From JAXGXJ01 sp963816155 (GTDB taxonomy: Bacteria > Actinomycetota > Thermoleophilia > RBG-16-64-13): a DNA stretch of 64,000 bases. Positions 45,397 through 54,166 of this stretch are shown piece by piece. Made by a program: the position numbers and the translations under genes. The stretch spans positions 558,001-622,000 of the forward strand of contig CAWFJE010000010.1 of NCBI GenBank assembly GCA_963816155.1. The letters are read 5' to 3'. Below the pieces are notes generated by a model. The model had not been told where the DNA came from. It searched no databases and worked only from the letters and a program-made list of their open reading frames with translations. The stretch's first letter is position 1; every line of letters starts with the position of its first letter.

Positions 45397-45684
45397 ATGC
45401 CCGTCAACCTCTCTATCAAGAACGTGCCCGACGACGTTGTGCAAGGGCTTCGCAACCGAGCGACCCGCAACCGGCGCTCGCTCCATGCGGAACTGCTCGA
45501 CATCCTCAGGCAGGCCGCCAGGAACCAAGCCCCGGTCACTATCGACGACCTATTGGTCGGCGCCGACCACTCGCGGCCGGACCTGGACGAGACGGCCTCC
45601 AAGGTACGCGCGGCGCAGGAAGCGGAACAGGAGAGGATGGCCCGGCGCTTCCAGGACCTTCTGGGGGACCCCGACGACGAGTGA
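45397..45684 (+). CDS. FitA-like ribbon-helix-helix antitoxin, orphan
   Basis: 95 residues. NLSIKNVPDDVVQGLRNRATRN followed by SLHAELLDILRQA is the Arc/MetJ fold of FitA/VapB antitoxins. The C-terminal half, rich in acidic and charged residues (QEAEQERMARRFQDLL), would bind a PIN toxin. No toxin gene follows: the next gene is on the other strand 22 bases away. The only PIN sequence in the window is the broken piece at 9832. It may be a free-standing regulator or half of a lost pair. Confidence 0.75.
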   Translation: MPVNLSIKNVPDDVVQGLRNRATRNRRSLHAELLDILRQAARNQAPVTIDDLLVGADHSRPDLDETASKVRAAQEAEQERMARRFQDLLGDPDDE

Positions 45685-45705
45685 CACGGCCACGGAGTCA
45701 GGACC

Positions 45706-48700
45706 TCAGCGCAGCAGACAACCGCTAGCCTGGAGCTGCACCAACCACTCCTCTTCGCTGGGCTCTTTGCACCTCTCCAGGAGTTTCTCCCACTCCTCGG
45801 CCACCCAGCTCTCCAGGTGCATAAGTGCCTCTTCACCCCCCGGCTTGAAGAGATGCGCGAAGCGGCCCTGCCGTTTCAACCAGGGGGCCAGCGGCAGTCT
45901 GTGGTGGGGCCGGTAGTTGAGCGTGTGGTTGCCTCGCTCCACCTCAAAGAGTGGCCAATAGCAGGTATTGACGGCCTCGCGCGCCAGATCGATGCTTTCC
46001 GCCCCCTCGGAACGCCAGCCCCGGGGACAGGGGGCGAGGACGTTGAGGAAGGTGGGGCCGTCCACGGCCAAAGCCTTGGCCGCCTTGCGGACCAGATCGC
46101 GGGGATCGTGGGGGGAAGCCTGCGCAACGTATTCGAGATTGTGCGCGATCATGATGTCGGTGAGGTTCTTCCGGTGTTGCAGCTTACCGGCCACCTCCTC
46201 GCCCACGGGACTGGTGGTGGTCCAGGAGGCCGCGGGAGTGGCGCCGGAGCGCTGGAAACCGGTGTTCATATAGGCGCCGTTGTCGTAGCAGACGTAGAGC
46301 ATGCGATGGCCGCGCTCCATCGCCCCCGACAACGACTGCAGGCCGATGTCGTACGTGCCGCCGTCACCGCCGAAGGCGATGAACTTGACGTTGTCCTCAA
46401 TGAGCCCCTTCTTCTTGAGCGCCCGAAAAGCCGTCTCCACCCCGCTCAAGGTCGCCGCGGAGTTCTCGAAAGCGGTGTGGATGAAACTGCTCTTCCAGGA
46501 TGTGTAGGGGTAGATGGTAGTACTGACCTCCAGACAACCGGTGGCGGAACTGATCACCACAGGGTCGCTGGTGCCCATGAGGACCTGGCGCACGACCACC
46601 GGCGCTCCGCAACCGGCACACATGCGGTGCCCGCCGGCAAGCCCACTTCCCTTCGCGACGAGGTCATGCCACTGGTGGCGGGCCTCTTCGAAGTGGTCGG
46701 TCTCCTTGATGGCGCCCACGGGGCAGACCCCCACGCACTCCCCGCACATGATGCAACGGTTCTCGTCGACCTGGAAAGATGTCAGTGCCCGCTCGTTGAA
46801 CATGAGCGCCCCCGTGGGACAGGCGGTGACGCAGCGACCGCAACTGATGCACGAGGCGAGTTGGAGAGAGTCGCCATAGGGCGTGTCTACGTTGACACTG
46901 AAGCCACGGCCGGTGAAGTCGTAGCAGGCCGGCCCGGCCACGTCCCGGCAGACGCGGATGCAGCGTCCGCAAGCTATGCAGCGATTCATGTCGCGCCGGA
47001 TGAACGGGTGGTCGTACCGAGGCGCCACGTCGCGCACGCGGATGGCGGGACGCACAAGTTCGTTCTCCGTGATGCCGTATTCGACGCCCAGTCGCTGCAG
47101 ATCGCAGTTTCCCAGGCTGGGACAGGTGCACTGGAGGCAGCGCTGTGCCTCCGCGCGCGCGGCTGCCGGGCTCAGACCCTGCTCGACCTCCACGTCGAGA
47201 GCGGCGAGTCTTTTGCTCTTGCTCACTCTGCGGGCCGAGGCTCTGGGAGCCGGTTCGGCACTCACGCCCATCTTCAGCCACACCGGCTCGCGTGGCGCCA
47301 GCCGCACACCGAGAGGACCGAGCCACTCGGCAGCAGCGAGCTGTTCCAGGTAGGGCAGCCCGGCATAGGCTGCCAGCTTCTCTTCGAGCTGCCCAAGCGC
47401 CTCACCACCGAGCCAGGCGTCGACGGCCAGAGCCACGCGCTTGCCGTCGGCCACCGCGTGGATAGCGGACGGATACCCGTGGTCCCTGTCCTCGACCAGG
47501 AACACCCCGTCACGGGAGGTCCTGCCCGTGTACGGGTCGGCTGCACCCTCCGCCGGCGATGTTCTGTCCTCCCGCCAGGCGTCGATCGCTTCGGGAGCGT
47601 TGATCGGGCCGAGGATGACGGTCGAGGCCTCCAGGATGAAGCGAGCCGCTTCAACCTCCTCCGCGCGCTCGTCGGAAGACACGCGGACGCATTCCACACC
47701 GTGAGCCGCCCCGTTCGCCACCAGCACCTTCGCAAGCCGCACACCGGTCTCGATCGTGATGCCCTCGTCGACCATGTCCTTCCGGTAGCGACCCAGCAGA
47801 GCGACGTGGCTCTCCGAGCCGATCGAGGCTACGCCGGGAGCGGGCGTGCCGAGAAAGTCGACACCAGGCACGACGACCGTGATCTTCTCAGCGCCCATGC
47901 GACGGGCCGTGCGCGCCGCGTCGAACGTGGAGATCCCGTCACCCACCACCACGACGTCCGTGCCGAAGACCACCGGCTTTCCTTCGCGAACGCGGCGAAG
48001 GACGTCGACACTCCTCAAGGCCGCCTCGGCCCCGGGGACATCCAGGACCCGCCTATCGCCGGTTCCCGTGCTGATGATCTGCGCGTCGAAGCCGGCGTCG
48101 AACAAGCCGCCGGAATCGAGGTCGAAGCCCAGTTCGGGCCCCCCGACGAAGCGGACCCCCGCGTCCCACAGAGGCCGAAACTCCCTGTCGAGCACCGCCT
48201 CAGGAAGGCGGAACTCGGGGACGCCATAGCGCAGCAGTCCGCCAGGCTTGGCGTGCGCATCGTACAGGGTGACGTGATGCCCGCACGCGGTGAGGAACCA
48301 CGCTGCGGAGAGGCCCGAGGGACCGGCACCTATCACGGCCACCCGCTTCCCGGTGGACATACTGGGACTCAAGACCGGCTGAGCATTGTCGCCCGCCATG
48401 CGGTGAAGAGCGCAGATAGCTATCGGCTCGTCCACGTCCCCCCGACGACAGACCCGCTCGCAGTAGCCGGGGCACACGCGCCCGAGGATGCCCGGGAAGG
48501 GCAGTTCTCGGCGGATGATTGCTGCCGCTCCCTCGGTGTCGCCCTCCGCCAAAGCGCCGATATACCCCGGGATATCGACATGGGTGGGGCAAGCGTGGGT
48601 ACAGGGAGCCTCGCAGTAGGCGTTGTGGTCGGACAGATACATCTTGAGGTAGCTGGTGCGCCGCGCCCGGACGCGTGGAGTGTCGGTCCGCACCACCATG

Positions 48701-48957
48701 CCCTCCGCGATCCTCGTGGTGCAGGAGGCCTGGAGCCTGGCCTCCCCCTCGATCTCTACGAGACAGAGCCGGCAGCCCCCCCACCCCGCCAGGCCGGTTT
48801 CGTGGCACAGGGCCGGGATGGTGATGCCTTCGCGGAGAGCCACCTCCAGCACCGTGTCGCTCGCGCGGGCGTGTACCTTGCGGCCGTCAAGACAGAGGCT
48901 CACTCTGCCGCCGGTCGGCGCGGCCTTGGCATACCCAGGCCTGATCGGTCTGGTCAA
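45706..48957 (-). CDS. Fused 2-oxoacid:ferredoxin oxidoreductase beta subunit with 2Fe-2S, FAD/NAD(P)H and ferredoxin modules
   Basis: 1083 residues. Order: a NuoG/HydA-like 2Fe-2S domain (C51, C62, C65, C79); a Cys-rich helical domain as in GltD and DPYD (C115-C124, C162-C170); an FAD site GAGPSG (210-215); a second Rossmann site VVVVGDGIS (335-343); Cys-rich joining segment (607-618); three 4Fe-4S motifs (C660-C670, C703-C713, C735-C745); then a PorB-type thiamine-diphosphate subunit with C780, C783, C808 and GDG (864-866). TTG start at 48957 overlaps the nuoF stop (TTGA) and follows GGGGAGG. Last gene of the por/nuoEF operon. It would join the catalytic beta subunit to an NAD(P)H-flavin unit. 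Confidence 0.88.
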   Translation of the reverse strand: MTRPIRPGYAKAAPTGGRVSLCLDGRKVHARASDTVLEVALREGITIPALCHETGLAGWGGCRLCLVEIEGEARLQASCTTRIAEGMVVRTDTPRVRARRTSYLKMYLSDHNAYCEAPCTHACPTHVDIPGYIGALAEGDTEGAAAIIRRELPFPGILGRVCPGYCERVCRRGDVDEPIAICALHRMAGDNAQPVLSPSMSTGKRVAVIGAGPSGLSAAWFLTACGHHVTLYDAHAKPGGLLRYGVPEFRLPEAVLDREFRPLWDAGVRFVGGPELGFDLDSGGLFDAGFDAQIISTGTGDRRVLDVPGAEAALRSVDVLRRVREGKPVVFGTDVVVVGDGISTFDAARTARRMGAEKITVVVPGVDFLGTPAPGVASIGSESHVALLGRYRKDMVDEGITIETGVRLAKVLVANGAAHGVECVRVSSDERAEEVEAARFILEASTVILGPINAPEAIDAWREDRTSPAEGAADPYTGRTSRDGVFLVEDRDHGYPSAIHAVADGKRVALAVDAWLGGEALGQLEEKLAAYAGLPYLEQLAAAEWLGPLGVRLAPREPVWLKMGVSAEPAPRASARRVSKSKRLAALDVEVEQGLSPAAARAEAQRCLQCTCPSLGNCDLQRLGVEYGITENELVRPAIRVRDVAPRYDHPFIRRDMNRCIACGRCIRVCRDVAGPACYDFTGRGFSVNVDTPYGDSLQLASCISCGRCVTACPTGALMFNERALTSFQVDENRCIMCGECVGVCPVGAIKETDHFEEARHQWHDLVAKGSGLAGGHRMCAGCGAPVVVRQVLMGTSDPVVISSATGCLEVSTTIYPYTSWKSSFIHTAFENSAATLSGVETAFRALKKKGLIEDNVKFIAFGGDGGTYDIGLQSLSGAMERGHRMLYVCYDNGAYMNTGFQRSGATPAASWTTTSPVGEEVAGKLQHRKNLTDIMIAHNLEYVAQASPHDPRDLVRKAAKALAVDGPTFLNVLAPCPRGWRSEGAESIDLAREAVNTCYWPLFEVERGNHTLNYRPHHRLPLAPWLKRQGRFAHLFKPGGEEALMHLESWVAEEWEKLLERCKEPSEEEWLVQLQASGCLLR

Positions 48958-50835
48958 CGTCGCCTCCCCGCGGACGGCGCGAGCGCCCCCGTCTTCACGG
49001 TGACGGCGTCGAACCTGCAGGCCTGGCGGCAGGCGTCACACTTGATGCAGAGGCGCTGGTCGACGGAGTGGACCTCCTTGCGCTCCCCGGCCACGGCCCC
49101 CGCGGGGCAGGCCCACGCGCACGCTTGACAGCCAGTGCACGCGGCACGGTCGATCTCGTAGCGGATGAGCGCTCGACACACCTTGGCCGGACAGCGCTGC
49201 TCGGTGACGTGTGCCACGACCTCGTCGCGGAAGTAGCGCAGGGCAGAAAGGACCGGGTTGGGTGCGCTGCCGCCCAAGGCGCAGAGAGAACCCTCGGCCA
49301 CATCGTGAGCGAGGTCTTCAAGCAGTCCCAGATCGTCTTCGGCGGCCGATCCAGCGGAGATGCGCTCCAGTATCTCCAGCATGCGGGTGATGCCCACCCG
49401 ACAGGGCACGCACTTGCCACAACTCTCTTCGGCGGTGAATCTGAGAAAGAACCTGGCTAGATCGACCATGCAGGTGGTGTCGTCCACAACGACCATGCCA
49501 CCGGAGCCCATCATGGACCCCGCCGCCGCCAGACTCTCGTAGTCGATGGCCTCGTCCAGCAGAGACGCAGGCAGACAGCCACCCGACGGTCCTCCGAGCT
49601 GGACCGCCTTGAACTCTCTGCCCGGCAGCATCCCCCCACCTATGTCGAAGATGACCTCGCGCAGCGTGCTCCCCATGGGCACCTCCACCAGACCGCTGTT
49701 CGCCACCTTTCCCGTGAGCGAGAAGATCTTGGTGCCCGTGCTGGTCGGCGTGCCGATGGAAGCGAAGGCTCGCGCCCCGTGATTGACTATCCAGGGCACG
49801 TTCGCGTAGGTCTCCACGTTGTTGATGTTGGTGGGCCGCCCCCACAGGCCGCGCGTGACTGTGCGGATATGCTTGCCGCGGGGCATGCCCCGGTGACCCT
49901 CGATGGACAGAGTGAGAGCTGTCGATTCGCCACAGACGAACGCGCCCGCCCCCTGGTTGACTTTGATGTCGAAGTCGAAGCCCGATCCCAGGATGTCGTC
50001 GCCCAGCAGGTTGCGCTCCCTGGCTCTCTCAATCGCGCAGCGAAGCCGTTCCACGGCGAAGGGGTACTCATGCCGCACGTATACGTAGCCTTCGACCGGC
50101 CCGTTGTCCGCTCCGATGGCGAAGGCCGCTATCACCATGCCCTCGATGACTGCATGCGGGTTGCCTTCCAGCACCGACCGGTCCATGAACGCGCCTGGAT
50201 CGCCTTCGTCGGCGTTGCAGACGATGTAGCGCTTCTCGCCGGGGTTCTCCCTGCACGAGCGCCACTTCCTGCCGGTGGGGAAGCCGGCGCCGCCCCGTCC
50301 GCGCAGGCCACTCTCCTCGATCTCGGCGATCAAAGCCTCCGGAGCAGCGTCCGACAGGACCTTGCCTAGCGCCGCGTATCCTCCGCAGGCGAGGTAGTCG
50401 TCGAGTGAGTAAGGGTCGATCTTGCCGTTCAGGCTGAGGACAACGCGCTGCTGCCGCGCGTAGAAGGGGATGTCGCCCTCGTGGGGTGTAGGTCGATCCG
50501 TGGCCGGGTCCCGGTAGAGAAGCCTCTCGACGACCCCATCCCCGACCACGCTCGTGTCGATGATCTCTTCCACGTCCTTCACCGCGAGCCTTGGATAGAA
50601 GATGCCCTGGGGCCTCATCACCACGATGGGGCCCTGTTCGCAGAAACCGTGACATCCGGTCTCCACGACGACGACCTCGTCACTGAGCCCTCGCGATGCG
50701 AGGGCTTCGTCGATTGCCTTGCGGAGCGCCACGCGGCCGGAGGCGTGGCAGGCGGTGCCCGCGCAGATGCGGATCTCGGTGGAGCCGGCGCGATCCGAGG
50801 TGCCGAGCGCGATCGGGGGTGCGGTCGCTCTTCAT
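48954..50835 (-). CDS. NuoF/HndC-like NADH-binding flavoprotein with 2Fe-2S and ferredoxin ends, frameshifted near its start
   Basis: About 626 residues when one base is removed from the G run at 50815-50819. The ATG at 50835 overlaps the nuoE-like stop (ATGA) after AAGGAGGAGG. Reading then gives RICAGTACHASGR, the first Cys pair of an N-terminal thioredoxin-like 2Fe-2S domain whose other cysteines (ETGCHGFCEQGP) are in frame. FMN/NADH motif is GRGGAGFPTGRKWR; the 4Fe-4S site is SCGKCVPCRVG; two more 4Fe-4S motifs (CTGCQACAWACP, CIKCDACRQAC) end the protein. As written, only a GTG at 50732 starts the frame and the first Cys pair is lost. HndC-type subunit for NAD coupling. Confidence 0.88.
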
Positions 50836-51671
50836 GCCCCCGCCTCCTCCTTGCGCAGCCGGCGGACGAGTCTGCGTGCTTCGTTAGGCCCGACGCGCCC
50901 CAAGGTCGTGTCATCACCCAGACGGACCACGGGCGCCAGCGCGCAGGCACCCACGCAGTTGACCGTCTGCAGGGTGAACAGCCCATCAGGCGTGGTCCCC
51001 CCCACAGGGATGCCCAGATCCTGGCTGAATGCCTCCACCACCAACTGCGCACCCGCCACATGACAGGCCGTGCCAACGCATACGTCGATGACGTACTTGC
51101 CCACCGGCGCCAGCCGGAACTGGCCGTAGAAGCTGGCCACCCCGTAGACGCGCGAGAAGGGCAGGTGCATCTCGTCGGCGATGTCCTCCAGAGCGACGCG
51201 GGGCAGATATCCGAACGCCGCCTGGGTGGCGTGAAGGGCCTCCACCAGCCCCGAGCCCGAACGGATGCCGCTGATCACGGGATCGAACTTCTGCATGTCG
51301 AGGGACGCTCGATAGTCGGCGGGCCTCTCACCTGTCACGCAGGCTGTAGCCGCGCCGCAGCTCGCCCCGGGGCCCTCCGCCAGAGCGGCCGCACGCTCCG
51401 CCTCGAAGTCGAACGGCTCTTCGGGATGCTCGGGGCAGTACTCCAGCCGGATGCAGTCGACCGGGCAGGTCTTCTCGCACAGCGTGCAGGCGTAGCAGCG
51501 GTATTCGCCATCGTCCCTCTTGATGAGATCGAAGAAGCCCGCGCCACGACCTTTGCCCACGAGCTCACGATGCTCGAAGTCCACGCCCATGATGACCTCG
51601 TACAGCCGCGAAGGCGCCGCTGGCGAAGCTCTGGAGCGACGATCCGCCGCTCGTGAAGGTGGACGTTTCAT
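50832..51671 (-). CDS. NuoE/HndA-like 2Fe-2S subunit fused to an N-terminal ferredoxin module
   Basis: 279 residues. The N-terminal part holds CYACTLCEKTCPVDC, one 4Fe-4S motif, followed by a linker with CGAATAC. The C-terminal 155 residues are NuoE: a helical bundle (ALHATQAAFGYLPRVALEDIAD) and a thioredoxin-like 2Fe-2S domain with CVGTACHVAG and CVGACALAP. ATG 51671 follows AAAGGA and sits right after the porA stop. It pairs with the NuoF-like protein to take electrons to or from NADH. Ferredoxin fusion to NuoE is unusual and gives a direct wire to the oxidoreductase subunits. Confidence 0.87.
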   Translation of the reverse strand: MKRPPSRAADRRSRASPAAPSRLYEVIMGVDFEHRELVGKGRGAGFFDLIKRDDGEYRCYACTLCEKTCPVDCIRLEYCPEHPEEPFDFEAERAAALAEGPGASCGAATACVTGERPADYRASLDMQKFDPVISGIRSGSGLVEALHATQAAFGYLPRVALEDIADEMHLPFSRVYGVASFYGQFRLAPVGKYVIDVCVGTACHVAGAQLVVEAFSQDLGIPVGGTTPDGLFTLQTVNCVGACALAPVVRLGDDTTLGRVGPNEARRLVRRLRKEEAGA

Positions 51672-52904
51672 TCAGTCCTTTCGCAAGTTGAGATAGCGTC
51701 GTTCCGTGGACGTCCGCTCCGGGTCTCGAGCCGCGTCGGCGAGCACGGCGAAGGCCTCTTCCACTGTCTCAGGAAAGATGTCGCGGCCGCCCAGTCCGTA
51801 GATGAACGGCAGGACCTGGGGACGCGGGTCGGAGTCGTATAGAGCGGCACGTATCTCGAGGAACAGCGGGCCGCCCTGGGCCCCGAAGGAATCGGAGCGG
51901 TCGAGCACCCCGACCACTCTCACGTGTTCCAGCGCCTGGGCATACTCGGCGTGAGGGAAAGGCCTGAAGACGCGCACCCTGACCATGCCCGCCTTGACTC
52001 CCCGGGCGCGCAGCCCGTCGACGGTCACACGCACGGCACCGGCCGTCGAGCCGATGACCACGATGGCGATGTCGGCGTCCTCCAGGCGGTAGGGGTCGAG
52101 CAGACCCTGGTGACGGCCGCTCAGCTCGGCGAATTCCTCGGCCACCTCTTGGATCACGCCAAGGGCCCGCGCCATAGCCCGGTTTTGCGCGACCTTGTGC
52201 TCGAAGTACCAGCCGTGCAGCCCATCGAACGCCCCCACCGTCACCGGGTTGGCGACATCGAGCAAAGGGTGTGTCGGGTGATAGGGTCCGATGAACTGCC
52301 GCACCTGCTCGTCCGCCAGCATGACCAGCGGCCCGATCGCTCCGCTGATGACGTAGCCGTCGTACATGTGCATCACCGGCGTGCGCACGTCCATGTGCTC
52401 GGCGATCTTGATGGCCTGGATACAGTTGTCGTAGGCCTGCTGTTGGTCCTCTCCGTAGAGCTGGATCCAGCCCGAGTCGCGACCGCCCATCGTGTCGCTG
52501 TGGTCGCAGTGGATATTGATGGGACCGGAAAGGGCCCGGTTGACGGCGGTCATGACAACGGGGAGGCGATAGCTGGCGGCGATGTACAGCAGCTCCCACA
52601 TGAGAGCGAAGCCTTGCGAAGAGGTCGCCGTCATGGTGCGGGCGCCGGCTGCGGCCGAGCCGATGACGGCGCTCATGGCCGAGTGCTCAGACTCCACGGT
52701 CACAAACTCGCTGCCCACTTTGCCGTCGGCGACCAACTGCGCATAGAGTTGCACAACCTCCGTCTGCGGGGTGATGGGATATGCGCACACCACGTCGGGA
52801 TCGATCTGGCGCATGGCCTCGGCGACCGCCTCGTTGCCGGTGACGGCCAGTATGTCGGCGCTCGACCCGGCGACAGCCGGCATTGCCGCTCGTCTTCCAG
52901 CCAT
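51672..52904 (-). CDS. porA: 2-oxoacid:ferredoxin oxidoreductase, alpha subunit
   Basis: 410 residues. VVCAYPITPQTEVVQ and ESEHSAMSAVIGSAAAGART mark the PorA pyrimidine-binding domain; NIHCDHSDTMGGRDSGWIQ continues it, and the C-terminal domain has VIGSTAGAVRVTVDGLR and RPFPHAEY. The length is right for pyruvate-type alpha subunits. ATG 52904 follows AAGGAG; the porD stop lies inside that ribosome site, so the genes are coupled. The alpha subunit binds the thiamine pyrimidine with the beta part of the fused protein. Pyruvate is the most likely substrate but other 2-oxoacids are possible. Confidence 0.9.
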   Translation of the reverse strand: MAGRRAAMPAVAGSSADILAVTGNEAVAEAMRQIDPDVVCAYPITPQTEVVQLYAQLVADGKVGSEFVTVESEHSAMSAVIGSAAAGARTMTATSSQGFALMWELLYIAASYRLPVVMTAVNRALSGPINIHCDHSDTMGGRDSGWIQLYGEDQQQAYDNCIQAIKIAEHMDVRTPVMHMYDGYVISGAIGPLVMLADEQVRQFIGPYHPTHPLLDVANPVTVGAFDGLHGWYFEHKVAQNRAMARALGVIQEVAEEFAELSGRHQGLLDPYRLEDADIAIVVIGSTAGAVRVTVDGLRARGVKAGMVRVRVFRPFPHAEYAQALEHVRVVGVLDRSDSFGAQGGPLFLEIRAALYDSDPRPQVLPFIYGLGGRDIFPETVEEAFAVLADAARDPERTSTERRYLNLRKD

Positions 52905-52906
52905 CC

Positions 52907-53260
52907 CTACTCCTTCTCGTCCGGGGTCATCTCGATGGCCGTGGTCGGGCACTCATTGGCACAGATCCCGCACCCCTTGCAGTGCTCTAGGTCCACTCGC
53001 GTCGCCTTGCCGCCCTCGATCACGATGGAGGCGTCGGGACAGTAGAAGTAGCAGAGCATGCACCCGTCGCATCTCGCGGGGTCGATGACCGGCATCAGGG
53101 TGCGCCAGCCGCCGGTCTCGTTGTCCACCGAATTCCCGGCGTCGGGGATGACGGCCCCCAGTTCGTGCCGGTCCGGTCCCCAGCTGTCGACGTCGCTGAT
53201 GTCCCAGCCCTGCGTGCGGCCCACGGTCGTGTCCGGATCCCGCTTGCGACGCGCGGTCAT
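52907..53260 (-). CDS. porD: 2-oxoacid:ferredoxin oxidoreductase, delta subunit (ferredoxin)
   Basis: 117 residues. About 55 residues of N-terminal arm (GWDISDVDSWGPDRHELGAV) come before two 4Fe-4S motifs, CDGCMLCYFYCP and CKGCGICANECP, the PorD layout. The start overlaps the porC stop (ATGA, 53257-53260). It carries electrons from the thiamine site outward, here probably to the ferredoxin motifs of the fused beta subunit. Confidence 0.9.
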   Translation of the reverse strand: MTARRKRDPDTTVGRTQGWDISDVDSWGPDRHELGAVIPDAGNSVDNETGGWRTLMPVIDPARCDGCMLCYFYCPDASIVIEGGKATRVDLEHCKGCGICANECPTTAIEMTPDEKE

Positions 53261-53856
53261 TCGCCCTCCACTTCCTCGTAGCCGCGGGTGAGGGCTCGCA
53301 GGTTTCCCTCCACCACTTTGGGCGGGAACTTCTTGCCGAACTCCTTCTCGAGGAACGAGCGGACCGCATCGATGGCGAAGAGGCCGGTGACGCGCGTCAG
53401 TGCTCCGATCATGGGCGTATTGGGGATGGGCCGCCGGATGGTCTCCATAGCGATGCGGGTCGCATCGACCGTGAACAGCCGGCTTCCCTTGACACCGTGG
53501 CGGCTGCGAAGTTCGGCAGGCGGCAGGTCGCTGTTGACCAGGAGGACCGCATCGTCCGGCGCGCCCTTGGTCACATCGACCGCCCCGAACAGGGAGGCGT
53601 CGAGAACGATGACGATCTGCGGGCGCTCGACTCCGCAGTAGACTTGGATGGGCTCGTCCCCCACCCGCGTGAAGGCCACGATCGGGGCTCCGGAGCGCTC
53701 GGGCCCGTATTCCGGAAAAGCCTGGAAGAACTTGCCCTGACCCAGGGCCAGTTCGGCGACTGTCTTCGCGGCCGTTACCGCACCCTGCCCTCCGCGCGCG
53801 TGCCACCGTATCTCGGTCAGAACCCGGTGGGAGTCTTGCGCAACTCCGGCTACCAT
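53257..53856 (-). CDS. porC: 2-oxoacid:ferredoxin oxidoreductase, gamma subunit
   Basis: 199 residues. EIRWHARGGQGAVTAAKTVAE is the CoA-related GGQG motif of gamma subunits; FPEYGPERSGAPIVAFTRV follows, and IPNTPMIGALTRVTGLF is also conserved. ATG 53856 follows GGGGGGA by 8 bases; an upstream ATG at 53940 is possible but poorly placed. First gene of the operon, divergent from cydA. Confidence 0.9.
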   Translation of the reverse strand: MVAGVAQDSHRVLTEIRWHARGGQGAVTAAKTVAELALGQGKFFQAFPEYGPERSGAPIVAFTRVGDEPIQVYCGVERPQIVIVLDASLFGAVDVTKGAPDDAVLLVNSDLPPAELRSRHGVKGSRLFTVDATRIAMETIRRPIPNTPMIGALTRVTGLFAIDAVRSFLEKEFGKKFPPKVVEGNLRALTRGYEEVEGE

Positions 53857-54166
53857 CCGTCGTTCCCCCCAGCACTGTCTGTGCTTCACGAACTCGGGCA
53901 GGTGGACCGCCGAGAGACACCGCAGAACCCACTGCGTCATGCGCTGAGGTGGTGGCGGACCGGCCTTCGGTAAACCATTCTACACCCGACACGAAGCGGC
54001 GACCGGCAGAGGCAGGTCGGGCATCCGAAGCCGATGGTGCCTTCGAGGTTTCGCAGGCAGATGCTTCGGGTAGGCCCTGAGGCGACGAGTGACGCGACGC
54101 GCGTCCCTCACCTTCGTCCATTGACCTGGGGTCGAATCTGGATCAAGAAGGAAGGGGGGAGTCGGC
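53857..54166. promoter_or_regulatory. 310-base divergent control region between por operon and cydAB
   Basis: No gene is visible. On the minus strand TAGAAT (53977-53982) is a good -10 for the por operon, but no clear -35 is found. A dyad, GTGA (54089-54092) and TCAC (54108-54111), encloses the palindrome GACGCGCGTC (54096-54105) and could be an operator. TTGACC (54121-54126) lies 41 bases before the cydA start. None is certain. Confidence 0.4.

Noticed and set aside
45817..49128. A 1103-codon open frame on the plus strand opposite the fused beta subunit
   Set aside because: It is a GC-rich shadow of the minus-strand gene, with no recognisable motif and with His/Arg/Gly/Asp-heavy composition typical of antisense frames.
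54089..54111. A Rex or FNR site between por and cyd
   Set aside because: GTGA and TCAC half-sites exist, but spacing (15 bases) and flanks do not fit either known consensus, so it is listed only as a dyad.
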